The notes under the pieces: model-generated
Told to the model about the DNA's origin: nothing
Seen by the model: only the letters and a program-made list of their open reading frames with translations
Databases searched by the model: none
Source of the DNA: Candidatus Dormiibacterota bacterium
GTDB lineage: Bacteria > Chloroflexota > Dormibacteria > Dormibacterales > Dormibacteraceae
Direction: 5' to 3'
Assembly: GCA_003151665.1 (NCBI GenBank)
Contig: PLYD01000096.1
Coordinates: 19,321-31,133 of the forward strand
DNA length: 11,813 bases
Shown here: positions 1 through 8,309 of the stretch, one piece after another
Position numbering within the stretch: position 1 is the stretch's first letter
Layout of the letters: every line of letters begins with the position of its first letter
Program-made: the position numbers and the translations under genes

Positions 1-942
1 GACCTGACCAACGAGGAAGCCTTCCTGTTCCGCCGTCTCCTCGATGGTCCTCTTCGCGGCGCCAGGGTCAAGATGCACGGCCGCACGGCCCTGCCGGCTC
101 CGAGCGGCGAGCAGCTGATGATCAAGGACATAGATGACGCGCGCCTCATCATCATCGTCGCGTCAGACACCGAGAACGACGTGCCCATCGTCAACCTTCG
201 CGTCAAGAAGGCCGCGTCGAAGCGGGGCGCCAAGCTCATCGTCATCTATCCCAACGCGGTCGACCTCGACCGCCACCGGGAAACCGTGCACATTCGCAAC
301 CAGCCGGGCGAGGCGGCCGCCGAGGTGCGCAAGCTGGCCGACCACGAATTGCTCCGCGAGCTCGGTGGTCCGGTCGCGATCCTGTACGGCGATGGCCGCG
401 GAAGTGAGGATGCAGCGGGCCTGGTAGCCGCATGCGCTGAGCTGGCGGCCAAGGTCGGAGCGAAGTTGATGCCGCTGTACCGGGGCACCAACGAGCGCGG
501 CGCTCTCGAGCTCGGCGTGGCCGGGTGGGATTCGCTTGACGGAGTCGAGGCGCTGCTCAGCTGGGGGCCGCCGCCCACTGCCGGCGTTCCCGCAAGCGTC
601 AAGTTCCACGCGGTGTGGGATCACCTGCCACGGCCCGAGCACCAGAACGCTTCGGTCGTGCTGCCGGCCACAAGCTTCGCCGAGCGGCAGGGCAGCTACA
701 CCAACCTCGAGGGACGCGTGCAGTTCTTGCGTCCTGCTGTCGACGCCGAGGCGCCCTTGAAGGAATCGTGGGAGGTCCTTTGCGAGCTCGCCACAGCGCT
801 GGGGCTCCCCCTCGACTACGTCGGCATCTTCCCGATCCAGCGCGAAGCGGCCAACGCGTTCCCCGCCCTGGCGGCCCTGGCGCAACCACCGAGCCCTGAG
901 CCGGAGCCAGTGCCGGTACTCATGGGACCGGCGCGGCCGTGA
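1..942 (+). CDS. nuoG: NADH-quinone oxidoreductase subunit G, C-terminal part (5' end outside window)
   Basis: The reading frame is open from base 1 to the TGA at 940-942, giving the last 313 residues of a longer protein. NuoG is the large peripheral-arm subunit of complex I; its C-terminal part has a molybdopterin-oxidoreductase fold and usually no longer binds the cofactor. The visible part opens with a segment of the type NEEAFLFRRLL. It then has a Rossmann-like block with a D-x-E-N-D-V-P-I-V motif followed by basic residues, where homologs read D-P-x-E-E-x-P. Near residues 219-240 is the family signature VLPATSFAERQGSYTNLEGR, close to the usual LPa-faEkdGTytNlEGRvQ. The last ~30 residues are Ala/Pro-rich. 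The stop overlaps the nuoH GTG by four bases. Position in a nuo operon makes NuoG much more likely than another molybdopterin-family protein. Confidence 0.93.
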   Translation, partial: DLTNEEAFLFRRLLDGPLRGARVKMHGRTALPAPSGEQLMIKDIDDARLIIIVASDTENDVPIVNLRVKKAASKRGAKLIVIYPNAVDLDRHRETVHIRNQPGEAAAEVRKLADHELLRELGGPVAILYGDGRGSEDAAGLVAACAELAAKVGAKLMPLYRGTNERGALELGVAGWDSLDGVEALLSWGPPPTAGVPASVKFHAVWDHLPRPEHQNASVVLPATSFAERQGSYTNLEGRVQFLRPAVDAEAPLKESWEVLCELATALGLPLDYVGIFPIQREAANAFPALAALAQPPSPEPEPVPVLMGPARP

Positions 943-1952
943 CCGGCTTCTACAACGACCCGGTCGGCCACTGGGTGGTCGTTACCGTTGCCATCGCGGT
1001 GCTGCTGTTCGTCGTGCTCACTGCGACCGCATACACGGTCTGGTTCGAGCGTGTAGCGCTCGGCCGCATCCAGAGGCGACCGGGCCCGAATCGCGTCGGA
1101 CCTTATGGGTTGATGCAGCTGGCGGCGGACGGCGTAAAGCTGGCCTTCAAGGAGAGCTTCATCCCGGCCAATACCGACAAGGTCCTGTACGTGATCGCCC
1201 CCTCCATCGCCGTCGCGGCCGCCTTCCTGTCGTGGGCGGTGATCCCAATCGGCCTTTGGTACAACGTCCAGTACTGGATCGCCGACATCAACATCGGCGT
1301 TCTCCTCATCTTCGCTTTCAGCTCGCTCAACGTTTACGCGATCCTGCTGGGCGGCTACTCCTCCAACAACAAGTACTCGCTGCTTGGTGGCTTGCGTTCG
1401 GCGGCGCAGCTCATCAGCTACGAGATCGCGCTCGGCCTCTCGCTGGTCCCGACTTTCATGATCGTCGGCTCGCTGCGGCTGCGAGACATCGTCGACTACA
1501 CGGTTCATTGGGGGCCGTACACGGGACCGATTCCGCTCGTGCTGCTGACCCCGATCGGCTTCGTGATCTACCTGATGGCAGCAGTCGCCGAAACCAACCG
1601 GGCGCCCTTCGACCTGCCGGAGGCGGAGCAGGAGCTGATCGGTGGATTCCTCACCGAGTACTCGGGCCTGAAGTTCGTGATGTACTACCTCGCCGAGTAC
1701 GTGAACATGATCACGGTCTCGGCACTCGCAGCGCTTCTCTTCTTCGGCGGCTGGTACCTGTGGTTCGTCCCACCGGTGCTCGCTTTCGTGCTCAAGGTGA
1801 TCTTCTTCCTCTTCCTTTACATTTGGCTGCGCGGCACGCTGCCCCGCCTTCGCTACGACATGCTCATGCGCCTCGGCTGGAAGGTGCTCATGCCACTGGC
1901 AATCGCGAACATCATCGTGACCGGGATCGTCCTGGTGGCAGTTCAGGGGTAG
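939..1952 (+). CDS. nuoH: NADH-quinone oxidoreductase subunit H
   Basis: This is the ND1-type membrane subunit of complex I, which joins the peripheral arm to the membrane arm and forms much of the quinone-binding chamber. The 337 residues match the usual family length and contain about eight hydrophobic segments. Family signatures are clear: [20 protein letters not shown] near residues 30-50, a D-G-V-K-L-x-F-K-E segment just after, and [16 protein letters not shown] from residue 218, followed by the TEYSG loop. These acidic loops line the quinone site in characterised complex I. I chose the GTG at 939 because it overlaps the nuoG stop (GTGA) and places the first transmembrane helix a few residues from the N-terminus. 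Four bases separate its TAG from the TTG chosen for nuoI. Confidence 0.97.
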   Translation: MTGFYNDPVGHWVVVTVAIAVLLFVVLTATAYTVWFERVALGRIQRRPGPNRVGPYGLMQLAADGVKLAFKESFIPANTDKVLYVIAPSIAVAAAFLSWAVIPIGLWYNVQYWIADINIGVLLIFAFSSLNVYAILLGGYSSNNKYSLLGGLRSAAQLISYEIALGLSLVPTFMIVGSLRLRDIVDYTVHWGPYTGPIPLVLLTPIGFVIYLMAAVAETNRAPFDLPEAEQELIGGFLTEYSGLKFVMYYLAEYVNMITVSALAALLFFGGWYLWFVPPVLAFVLKVIFFLFLYIWLRGTLPRLRYDMLMRLGWKVLMPLAIANIIVTGIVLVAVQG

Positions 1953-1956
1953 GGAT

Positions 1957-2601
1957 TTGAGCGAAGAGTACGGCGAACAGCCGGACGAGAATCCTCCCCT
2001 CTCTGAGGGGAGGGCGGCCACGCCTCAGCGTGGCCCGGAGGGGCCCGGCGACCACGACCCGACGCCGCTGAGGCAGCCGGGCGAGGGCGTGCCGCCCAAG
2101 CCCGCAGGCGAGAAGCCCAGCATCGCCGGCGACGTGGCCGCGCTTGCCGGCGGGTTAAAGACCACCCTCTCGGAGTTCTTCAGGCCGGTCGTCACGACGA
2201 TGTACCCGGAGGAGAAGACGCCGCGGTCGGAGCGCTACCGCGGGCGCCATTACCTGCGCCGGTACGACAACGGACTCGAGCGCTGCATCGGTTGCGAGCT
2301 ATGCGCGGCGGCTTGCCCGGTGGGCTGCATCCTGGTGATCGCGGCGGAGAACACCGATGAGAAGCGGGTGTCACCCGGCGAGCGCTACGCCAAGACGTAC
2401 GAGATCAACATGCTCCGCTGCATCTTCTGCGGCTACTGCGAGGAGGCCTGCCCGGTGCAGGCCATAGTGCTCGGCCCCGAGTACGAGCTGTCGGACACCA
2501 GCCGCGAGAAATTCATCTACACCAAGGAGAAGCTGCTGGAGCCGCTGCCGCCGGACGTCGAAGCGCGGCTCAACGCCAAGAAGAAAGAAGAGGCGCCCTA
2601 G
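1957..2601 (+). CDS. nuoI: NADH-quinone oxidoreductase subunit I, with N-terminal extension
   Basis: NuoI carries the two [4Fe-4S] clusters (N6a and N6b) that pass electrons toward cluster N2 and quinone. Both ferredoxin motifs are complete: C110, C113, C116, C120-P and C155, C158, C161, C165-P. The conserved RYRGRH and SPGERY segments are present. The family core begins near residue 60-65, so the TTG at 1957 adds about 55 Pro/Gly/Glu-rich residues. Part of this extension is encoded by a double-hairpin repeat at 1993-2043. An AGGGG lies seven bases before the TTG. GTG codons at 2089 (residue 45) and 2134 (residue 60) are alternative starts, but neither has a well-spaced Shine-Dalgarno sequence, and codons on both sides of the repeat show the host's G/C third-position bias. 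The function is certain; the start is not. Confidence 0.95.
   Translation: MSEEYGEQPDENPPLSEGRAATPQRGPEGPGDHDPTPLRQPGEGVPPKPAGEKPSIAGDVAALAGGLKTTLSEFFRPVVTTMYPEEKTPRSERYRGRHYLRRYDNGLERCIGCELCAAACPVGCILVIAAENTDEKRVSPGERYAKTYEINMLRCIFCGYCEEACPVQAIVLGPEYELSDTSREKFIYTKEKLLEPLPPDVEARLNAKKKEEAP
1993..2043. repeat. Double-hairpin palindromic element inside the 5' end of nuoI
   Basis: Two perfect inverted repeats lie side by side. CCTCCCCTC (1993-2001) pairs with GAGGGGAGG (2005-2013) across a three-base loop. GGCCACGC (2016-2023) pairs with GCGTGGCC (2028-2035) across a CTCA loop. A further GAGGGG at 2038-2043 could pair with the first arm instead, enclosing the second hairpin. The block is read in frame as part of the NuoI N-terminal extension. 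It contains T-ending codons (CCT, TCT, CCT, CGT) that are rare in the neighbouring codons. The layout resembles a small dispersed palindromic repeat rather than protein-selected sequence. I saw no second copy in this window, so its repeat status is an inference. Confidence 0.6.
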
Positions 2602-2603
2602 CG

Positions 2604-3107
2604 GTGGGGCTTGTTGTCTTTCTGGTCGCCGCTGCGATGGCTGTGGCGGGAGGCATTGGCGTCGTCGCCTTCCACGAGCCCATCCGCTCCGTGCTGAGCC
2701 TGGTGGTGGTGATGCTGGCGCTGGCGATCCTGTTCCTGCTGCTGAGCGCGCAGTTCGTCTTCGTCGTCCAGGTCATCGTCTACGCCGGGGCGGTGATGGT
2801 GCTGTTCCTGTTCGTGGTCGCGCTGCTCGGGCCGGCCAAAGAACTTGGTCGCGGGCGCCTGCGCTTCCAGCCGTGGCTGGCCGGGCTGTTTGCCGCCGTC
2901 TTCCTGATTCTCATGTGGGTGATGCTTCAAGGCGTTCAGTACCGGCAGCCGGCGATTTCCGACCTGCACATCTTCGGAACAGTGCAGTGGATAGCCGTTG
3001 AGCTGTTCACGAAGTACCTGTATCCCTTCGAGCTCACCTCCCTCCTACTCCTCGTCGCCGCTATCGGCGCGATTTACCTCAGCAAGCGGAGCATCGACGA
3101 CCTGTGA
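2604..3107 (+). CDS. nuoJ: NADH-quinone oxidoreductase subunit J
   Basis: This is the ND6-type membrane subunit of complex I, 167 residues with about five transmembrane helices. The third hydrophobic segment contains the family signature VQVIVYAGAVMVLFLFVVAL near residues 50-70. In known structures this helix carries a pi-bulge and links quinone chemistry to the antiporter-like subunits. The first helix is followed by the typical FHEPIRSVLSLV segment (homologs have a short polar turn before a second helix). The GTG at 2604 lies two bases after the nuoI stop, with GAAGAGG about ten bases upstream. The TGA overlaps the nuoK GTG by four bases. The C-terminus ends in a short basic/acidic tail as in other NuoJ proteins. 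Confidence 0.94.
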   Translation: MGLVVFLVAAAMAVAGGIGVVAFHEPIRSVLSLVVVMLALAILFLLLSAQFVFVVQVIVYAGAVMVLFLFVVALLGPAKELGRGRLRFQPWLAGLFAAVFLILMWVMLQGVQYRQPAISDLHIFGTVQWIAVELFTKYLYPFELTSLLLLVAAIGAIYLSKRSIDDL

Positions 3108-3433
3108 GCAATATGTCGATCGGCGGCTCGCAGCTGGATGCGTCCTGGTTCCTTCTGCTCGGCGCCGTCCTGTTCACGCTCGGCGCGATCGGCGTGCTCG
3201 TGAGGCGCAACCCGCTCGTGATCCTGATCTGCATCGAGCTGATGCTGAATGCGGTCAACCTCACCCTGATCACGTTCTCGCGCCAGCTGCAGAACCCGGA
3301 GGGTCAGCTCTTCGCCCTGATGGTGATGACCGTGGCCGCGGCCGAGGCGGTGGTCGGGCTAGCGATCCTGGTCGAGATCTTCCGAGTGCGCGACGCCGAG
3401 GACATCGACGACCTCAGCGAGCTGAAAGGATGA
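3104..3433 (+). CDS. nuoK: NADH-quinone oxidoreductase subunit K
   Basis: This is the ND4L-type membrane subunit, 109 residues with three transmembrane helices, close to the usual ~100. The two essential membrane glutamates of the family are present: E45 in the CIELMLNAVNL segment and E81 in the AAAEAVVGLAILVEIFR segment. Their spacing of 36 residues equals that of E36 and E72 in E. coli NuoK. The signature GVLVRRN lies just before the second helix. The GTG at 3104 overlaps the nuoJ stop; the ATG at 3113 is an alternative start three residues later and would give the common MSI start. The TGA at 3431-3433 overlaps the nuoL ATG. Proton transfer through this subunit is known for the family; the intact glutamates support it here. 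Confidence 0.95.
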   Translation: MSNMSIGGSQLDASWFLLLGAVLFTLGAIGVLVRRNPLVILICIELMLNAVNLTLITFSRQLQNPEGQLFALMVMTVAAAEAVVGLAILVEIFRVRDAEDIDDLSELKG

Positions 3434-5346
3434 ACACCGGGCAACTCGCGCTGCTGGTCCTTCTCCTCCCCGCGGCGGGCGCGATCATCCTCGCGGGCCG
3501 CGGGTGGCGGCTGCCACGCATCTGGACCAAGCTCGTCGGTCCGGGAGTGGTGTGGGCCTCGTTCGTGGTCACCATGGTGCTGTTCATCAACAAAGCGTCC
3601 GAGGACGTGACGTACTTCACGTGGATCAAGAGCGGGTCGTTCGAGGTGCCGTTCAACCTCCTGATCGACAACCTGTCGATCTTCATGTGCCTGGTCATCA
3701 CCGGCGTCGGCGCCCTCATCGTCACGTACGCCGTCGGGTACATGGCTCCGGAGAACGATGCGAGCTACGCGCGCTTCTTCACCTACATGGACGTGTTCAT
3801 CTTCTCGATGCTGCTGCTGGTCCTGGCCGGCAACTTCGTACTCCTCATCGTTGGCTGGGCACTGGTGGGCCTTAGCTCCTACTTGCTGATCGGCTTCTGG
3901 TACCAGCGACGTTCTGCGGTGCTCGCCGCGCGAAAGGCATTCGTGATGAACGTGATCGGAGATGTCGGCATGATCCTGGGAGCCTTCGTCCTGTTCACGA
4001 CCTACCACGCGATTACCTATGCAGGCGTCTTCAACGCCTTACCGTGCTCGAACGGCAAGTCGTGCCTCTACGGTGACTCGCCGACCCTGGAGCTGGCTGC
4101 TTTCCTGTTACTGGTCGGCGCTGTCGCCAAGTCCGCCCAGCTGCCGCTCCACACCTGGCTGCCTGACGCGATGGAAGGCCCGACGCCCGTGAGCGCCCTG
4201 ATCCACGCGGCCACGATGGTGACTGCGGGCGTTTACCTCGTCGGTCGCATGCACCCCATCTACGACGAAGCTATTTACGCCCACGCTGCCGTCGCCATCA
4301 TCGGCGCGGTCACAGCGTTGTTCGCGGCTTCGATCGCCATCGTCCAGACCGACATCAAGCGCGTGCTCGCCTACTCGACCATGAGTCAGATCGGCTACAT
4401 GTTCTTGGCGGTGGGCATCGGCGCCTACTCGGCCGCCTTCTTCCACCTCATGGCTCACGCCTTCTTCAAGGCCCTCCTCTTCATGGCCGCGGGCAACGTC
4501 ATCCACGCGATGCATGACGAACAGGACATGCGCAAATACGGCGGCCTCTTCCGTCAGCTTCCCCGCACGTCCTGGTCGTTCCTAATCGGCTCCCTCTCGC
4601 TCGTGGGCGTGATCCCGTTCATCGGCTTCTTCTCGAAGGAGCAGATCCTGGGCGCCGCTTTCTCGAAACCTGATGACACCCTCTCGCTGATCGTCTGGGG
4701 CATCGGCTTCGTCACCGCGCTGATCACCGGCTTCTACACGGGCCGCATGTGGTGGATGTCCTTCGCCGGCAAGCCCTCGCCCCAGCGCCCCGTCGAGCAC
4801 CCGCACGAGGCGCCGCCGGTGATGCTGGTCCCGGTCATCGTGCTGGCGGTGCTCGCCACCGTCGGCGGAGTGATCCAGACCCGCGCCCTCGGCTTCGGCC
4901 CGCAGGCCGTGTCGGACTTCCTGGCGAGCGTCGTCGGCGCGCAGGCCTGGGAAGGCGGCATTGCCGACGTGGTGCTCAGCCTCGTGACGATGATCCTCGC
5001 CGGCCTGCTCTTCCTGGCGGCATACCGCTTCTACGTCGAGCGCACCTGGAAGCCGTGGAGCCCCCGCTTTCCATGGCTCCAAAACCTGCTCGAGCGCAAG
5101 TACTACTTCGACGAGGCCTACAACTTCGCTTTCGTGCGCCCCATGGACGCGATCGCCGAGGGCGGGCTGGCCCACGTCGAGCAGCCCTTGATCGATGGCG
5201 TCGTGGTCGGCACCGGTCTTGTGACCGAGGCCGGCGCCGGCAGCCTCAGCCTCACCCAGAGCGGCTACTTCCGGAACTACGTCCTGGTGTTCCTCGCGGG
5301 CGCGTGCATCGCGGCGATCCTGATCCTCGTGAGAGCGAACTCATGA
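3430..5346 (+). CDS. nuoL: NADH-quinone oxidoreductase subunit L (antiporter-like)
   Basis: NuoL is the distal ND5-type antiporter-like subunit, thought to pump protons. The product is 638 residues with a core of many hydrophobic helices, and the C-terminal lateral-helix region is present (LLERKYYFDEAYNF near 555-570, then a final transmembrane helix). Channel residues seen include K234 (VAKSAQLPLHTWLPDAM), H259 (LIHAATMVTAG), the HLMAHAFFKALLF segment and K403-E404 (FFSKEQIL, where homologs usually have K-D). Residue 144, normally the conserved Glu of the GWE-x-VGL-SYLLI motif, is Ala (GCA at 3859-3861). The ATG at 3430 overlaps the nuoK stop. A longer open frame extends upstream from 2998, but there it runs across nuoJ and nuoK in another frame and is not a real extension. 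Confidence 0.97.
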   Translation: MNTGQLALLVLLLPAAGAIILAGRGWRLPRIWTKLVGPGVVWASFVVTMVLFINKASEDVTYFTWIKSGSFEVPFNLLIDNLSIFMCLVITGVGALIVTYAVGYMAPENDASYARFFTYMDVFIFSMLLLVLAGNFVLLIVGWALVGLSSYLLIGFWYQRRSAVLAARKAFVMNVIGDVGMILGAFVLFTTYHAITYAGVFNALPCSNGKSCLYGDSPTLELAAFLLLVGAVAKSAQLPLHTWLPDAMEGPTPVSALIHAATMVTAGVYLVGRMHPIYDEAIYAHAAVAIIGAVTALFAASIAIVQTDIKRVLAYSTMSQIGYMFLAVGIGAYSAAFFHLMAHAFFKALLFMAAGNVIHAMHDEQDMRKYGGLFRQLPRTSWSFLIGSLSLVGVIPFIGFFSKEQILGAAFSKPDDTLSLIVWGIGFVTALITGFYTGRMWWMSFAGKPSPQRPVEHPHEAPPVMLVPVIVLAVLATVGGVIQTRALGFGPQAVSDFLASVVGAQAWEGGIADVVLSLVTMILAGLLFLAAYRFYVERTWKPWSPRFPWLQNLLERKYYFDEAYNFAFVRPMDAIAEGGLAHVEQPLIDGVVVGTGLVTEAGAGSLSLTQSGYFRNYVLVFLAGACIAAILILVRANS

Positions 5347-6788
5347 CGCTCACGATCCTGTGGCTCCTGCCCCTGATCGGCGGCGTGCTCGTCGCCTTCA
5401 TGCCTGCGCGGTTGAGCAAGCTTATGAGCGCGATCACGGCGATCGTCACCCTCGGCATCTCGGTCGGCGTGGCGCTCGTCTTCGACCCGTCGGCGCACCA
5501 ATATCAGTTCACCGAGGTCGTGCCCTGGGTGCCGCAACTCTCGATCTTCTACCGCCTCGGCGTGGACGGCATCAGCATCTGGCTCGTCGTCCTGAACGCA
5601 TTCCTCACCGTGATCGCGGTGCTCGCGACGCCGATCACGATGAAGAACGCCAACCGCTTCCTCGGCCTCATCCTCGCGATGAGCGCGGGCCTGGCGGGCG
5701 TTTTCCTGGCGGTCGACCTCGTCCTCTTCTATGTGTTCTGGGAGGCGATGCTCATCCCCGCCTACTTCCTCTTGTGGCTGTTCGGTGAGGACGAGGAGAA
5801 GCCGGGCCGGGCCGCCATCAAGTTCGTGCTGTACACGCTGGCGGGATCGCTGCTGATGCTCGTCGGCGTCATCGGTGAGTACGTCAGCACGGGCGCCAAG
5901 ACCTTCGACCTCGCGACGCTGGCCACGACCCCACCGACGGCGGCGATCCAGTTCGGCCTCTTCTTCGTGTTCGCGCTGGCGTTCGCGATCAAGACCCCGC
6001 TCTTCCCCTTCCACAGCTGGCTGCCCGACGCCTACCTGGCGGCGCCGACCCCGATGCTGATCACCTTCGCCGGCGTGATGGGCAAAGCCGGCGCCTACGG
6101 CTTCCTGCGCATCGCGATTCCACTCTTCCCCCATCCCGTGCTGTGGTGGGACTGGCGTTGGGTGATGCCTGTGCTCGCTGTCGCCGCGATCATCTGGGGC
6201 GCGCTGATGGCGCTCGCACAGCGCGACATGAAGCTCCTGGTCGCCTACTCGAGCGTGAGCCACATGGGCTTCATCGTGCTTGGCATCTTCGCGTTCAACG
6301 TCCAGGGCCAGCAGGGCGCCGTCCTCCAGATGGTCAACCACGGGATCATCGTTCCCGCCCTCTTCCTCCTCGTGGCGTGGATCGCCGACCGCACCGGCAC
6401 GCGCGACCGCTCAGCGCTCGCCGGCCTCGCGCCTCGAATGCCCGTGATGGCCGGCGTGTCGATAATCGTCGTCCTCGCCGCCCTGGGCTTGCCCGGCCTG
6501 AACAGCTTTGTGGGCGAGTTCATGACGCTGCTCGGTGCCTGGCAGCGCGCCCCTGTGCTCGCCGCGCTGGGCGCCATCGGCCTCGTGCTGGCGCCCGTGT
6601 ACATGCTCCGGTTCTTCCAGGGCACCTTCCAGGGTGAGCCCGTCGACAAGAAGCCGATGCATGACATCTACACCGGACAGCTCGTGCTCCTGTCGCCGCT
6701 GGTGCTGCTGATGTTCGTGCTGGGGATCTACCCCTACCTGCTCACGCAGCTCATGCCCGCCCTCGGGCAAATTGGCCTGGCGCGATGA
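5343..6788 (+). CDS. nuoM: NADH-quinone oxidoreductase subunit M (antiporter-like)
   Basis: NuoM is the central ND4-type antiporter-like subunit of the complex I membrane arm. The product has 481 residues, normal for the family, with about 14 predicted helices. The channel residues are present: E134 in FYVFWEAMLIP (the conserved TM5 glutamate), K217 in AIKTPLFPFHSWLPDAY, K248 in GKAGAYG, and E392 in SFVGEF. The DMKLLVAYSSVSHMGF segment and the VNHG motif of the later channel are also typical. The ATG at 5343 overlaps the nuoL TGA by four bases, with GAGAG about eight bases upstream. The stop overlaps the nuoN start. Nothing in the sequence suggests loss of function, in contrast to the substituted residue in NuoL. 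Confidence 0.97.
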   Translation: MTLTILWLLPLIGGVLVAFMPARLSKLMSAITAIVTLGISVGVALVFDPSAHQYQFTEVVPWVPQLSIFYRLGVDGISIWLVVLNAFLTVIAVLATPITMKNANRFLGLILAMSAGLAGVFLAVDLVLFYVFWEAMLIPAYFLLWLFGEDEEKPGRAAIKFVLYTLAGSLLMLVGVIGEYVSTGAKTFDLATLATTPPTAAIQFGLFFVFALAFAIKTPLFPFHSWLPDAYLAAPTPMLITFAGVMGKAGAYGFLRIAIPLFPHPVLWWDWRWVMPVLAVAAIIWGALMALAQRDMKLLVAYSSVSHMGFIVLGIFAFNVQGQQGAVLQMVNHGIIVPALFLLVAWIADRTGTRDRSALAGLAPRMPVMAGVSIIVVLAALGLPGLNSFVGEFMTLLGAWQRAPVLAALGAIGLVLAPVYMLRFFQGTFQGEPVDKKPMHDIYTGQLVLLSPLVLLMFVLGIYPYLLTQLMPALGQIGLAR

Positions 6789-8302
6789 TGCCGCTGGCCA
6801 CCGCCGTCGACCTCACGTATTCATGGAGCCAAGCGCTCGCCGACCTCAGCCAGATCGCGCCGATCGCCGCCCTCACCATCTTCATGCTGTTCGCCATCGT
6901 GGTCGACCTCGCCCTGCCCAAGAGCCGGCGCGGCGACGCCGTCGCGATGGTGGCGGCGGTCGGTTATGTATCAGCGTTGGCCACGGCTTTCTATCGCTGG
7001 AACTATGGCGACAACGGGCCTGCTTACCAGGGCTACGCGACCGGTGACAAGTTCTCGCTCTTTTTCGAGATGCTGTTCGCGATCCTGGGCATCCTGACGC
7101 TCGCTGTCTCGCACTCGTATCTCAAGCGACGTCGCTTCGTCGCGGGCGAGTTCCACGTGCTCATCCTTGCCGCTGTCATCGGGATGATGGTCCTGGCGTC
7201 GGCCACATCGCTGGTCACCGCCTTCCTCGGCCTCGAGCTGCTGTCGATCTCGCTGTACATCGTGTGCGGGTACGCGAGAGGCGAGACGAAGTCGCAGGAG
7301 TCCGCGGCGAAGTACCTGCTGGTCGGCGGCTTCGCGAGCGCGTTCGTCCTTTACGGGATGGCGCTGGTCTACGGCGGGACTGGAACGACCCTGATCCCGG
7401 ACATCGCCAAGACGTTGCAGGCGTCGTCATCGAACAACCCACTGATCCTGCTGGGGATAGTCCTGATGGGCGTCGGCTTCGCATTCAAGATCTCGGCCGC
7501 TCCATTCCACATGTGGACGCCTGACGTTTACCAGGGCGCGCCGATCCCGGTCACCGCGTTCATGTCGGTCGGCACCAAGGCGGCGGGTTTCGCGATGGTC
7601 ATCCGGATCTTCGCGGGCGGCCTTCCCCACCTCGCGCCCGAGTGGCAGGTCCTCCTGGCGTTCGTGGCCGCGACCAGCATGATCGTCGGCAACCTCATGG
7701 CCATCGTGCAATCGAGCCTCAAGCGCCTGCTCGCGTATTCCGGCGTCGCGCAGGCGGGATACGTGCTGATCGGCGTGATCGCCGGCGGTCAGCCCGACCC
7801 CGCCGTCCGCGCGGCCGGGCTTGCGTCCGTGCTCTTCTACCTGTTCGTCTACATGTTCATGAACTTCGGCGCATTCGCCGTGGTGACCGCGCTCGCCGGC
7901 CCGGAAGGGGATCGCGACCGGCTGTCCGACCTGGACGGCCTGTACCGCCGCAGCCCGCTGATGGCGATCCTCATGACGGTCTTCATGCTCTCGCTCGCCG
8001 GATTTCCACCATTCGTCGGATTCTTCGGCAAGCTGTTCCTGTTCACGGCCGGCGTGAGCGCGGGTTACACCTGGCTCGTTGTGGTGGCCGTGGTGATGAG
8101 CGTCGTGTCCGTGTACTACTACGTGAGAGTGCTCGTCCCCGTGTGGTCGTCGTCGGTACGCACGGACAAGCTCGAGTGGTCGGTCAGCAGCACGATGGCG
8201 ATCGTGCTGTCAGGAGCGCTGTCGCTGGTGCTCGGCCTGTACCCGACCACAGTCCTGATCGCCAGCACGTTGGGAGTCCCGATCTCTTTCTTCGGCCCGT
8301 AG
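6785..8302 (+). CDS. nuoN: NADH-quinone oxidoreductase subunit N (antiporter-like)
   Basis: NuoN is the ND2-type antiporter-like subunit next to NuoK. The 505 residues form about 14 hydrophobic segments. Conserved channel residues are E151 (LGLELLSISLYI), K235 (AFKISAAPFHMWTPDVYQGAP), K265 (GTKAAGF) and K416 (FFGKLFLF). The segment SSLKRLLAYSGVAQAGY is the usual pre-channel loop and helix. The ATG at 6785 overlaps the nuoM stop; the next codon is also ATG, so the start may be one codon later. This is the last gene of the operon here. The next gene is on the other strand and its stop lies only seven bases away, so any transcription termination must overlap one of the two coding ends. I saw no terminator hairpin. 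Confidence 0.97.
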   Translation: MMPLATAVDLTYSWSQALADLSQIAPIAALTIFMLFAIVVDLALPKSRRGDAVAMVAAVGYVSALATAFYRWNYGDNGPAYQGYATGDKFSLFFEMLFAILGILTLAVSHSYLKRRRFVAGEFHVLILAAVIGMMVLASATSLVTAFLGLELLSISLYIVCGYARGETKSQESAAKYLLVGGFASAFVLYGMALVYGGTGTTLIPDIAKTLQASSSNNPLILLGIVLMGVGFAFKISAAPFHMWTPDVYQGAPIPVTAFMSVGTKAAGFAMVIRIFAGGLPHLAPEWQVLLAFVAATSMIVGNLMAIVQSSLKRLLAYSGVAQAGYVLIGVIAGGQPDPAVRAAGLASVLFYLFVYMFMNFGAFAVVTALAGPEGDRDRLSDLDGLYRRSPLMAILMTVFMLSLAGFPPFVGFFGKLFLFTAGVSAGYTWLVVVAVVMSVVSVYYYVRVLVPVWSSSVRTDKLEWSVSSTMAIVLSGALSLVLGLYPTTVLIASTLGVPISFFGP

Positions 8303-8309
8303 CCAGCAA

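Noticed and set aside
816..2021. Long minus-strand open frame (401 codons) opposite the end of nuoG, all of nuoH and the start of nuoI
   Set aside because: It is rich in Arg/Asp/Glu/His with no recognisable motif, as expected for the antisense of GC-rich membrane-protein codons, and the plus-strand genes here are unambiguous.
2998..3429. Apparent 144-residue N-terminal extension of nuoL
   Set aside because: In this frame it crosses the end of nuoJ and all of nuoK and has no family similarity; the ATG at 3430 overlaps the nuoK stop and gives the normal NuoL N-terminus.
4749..5342. Apparent long N-terminal extension of nuoM across the end of nuoL
   Set aside because: The extension is an Arg/Pro/Ala-rich out-of-frame reading of nuoL; the ATG at 5343 gives a normal-length NuoM.
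5277..6341. Long minus-strand open frame (354 codons) opposite nuoM
   Set aside because: It has the same highly charged, motif-free composition and lies opposite a well-conserved gene, so it is a GC-driven shadow.
8303..8309. Terminator between nuoN and the convergent small gene
   Set aside because: The gap is only seven bases and I found no inverted repeat with a T-run across the two gene ends.
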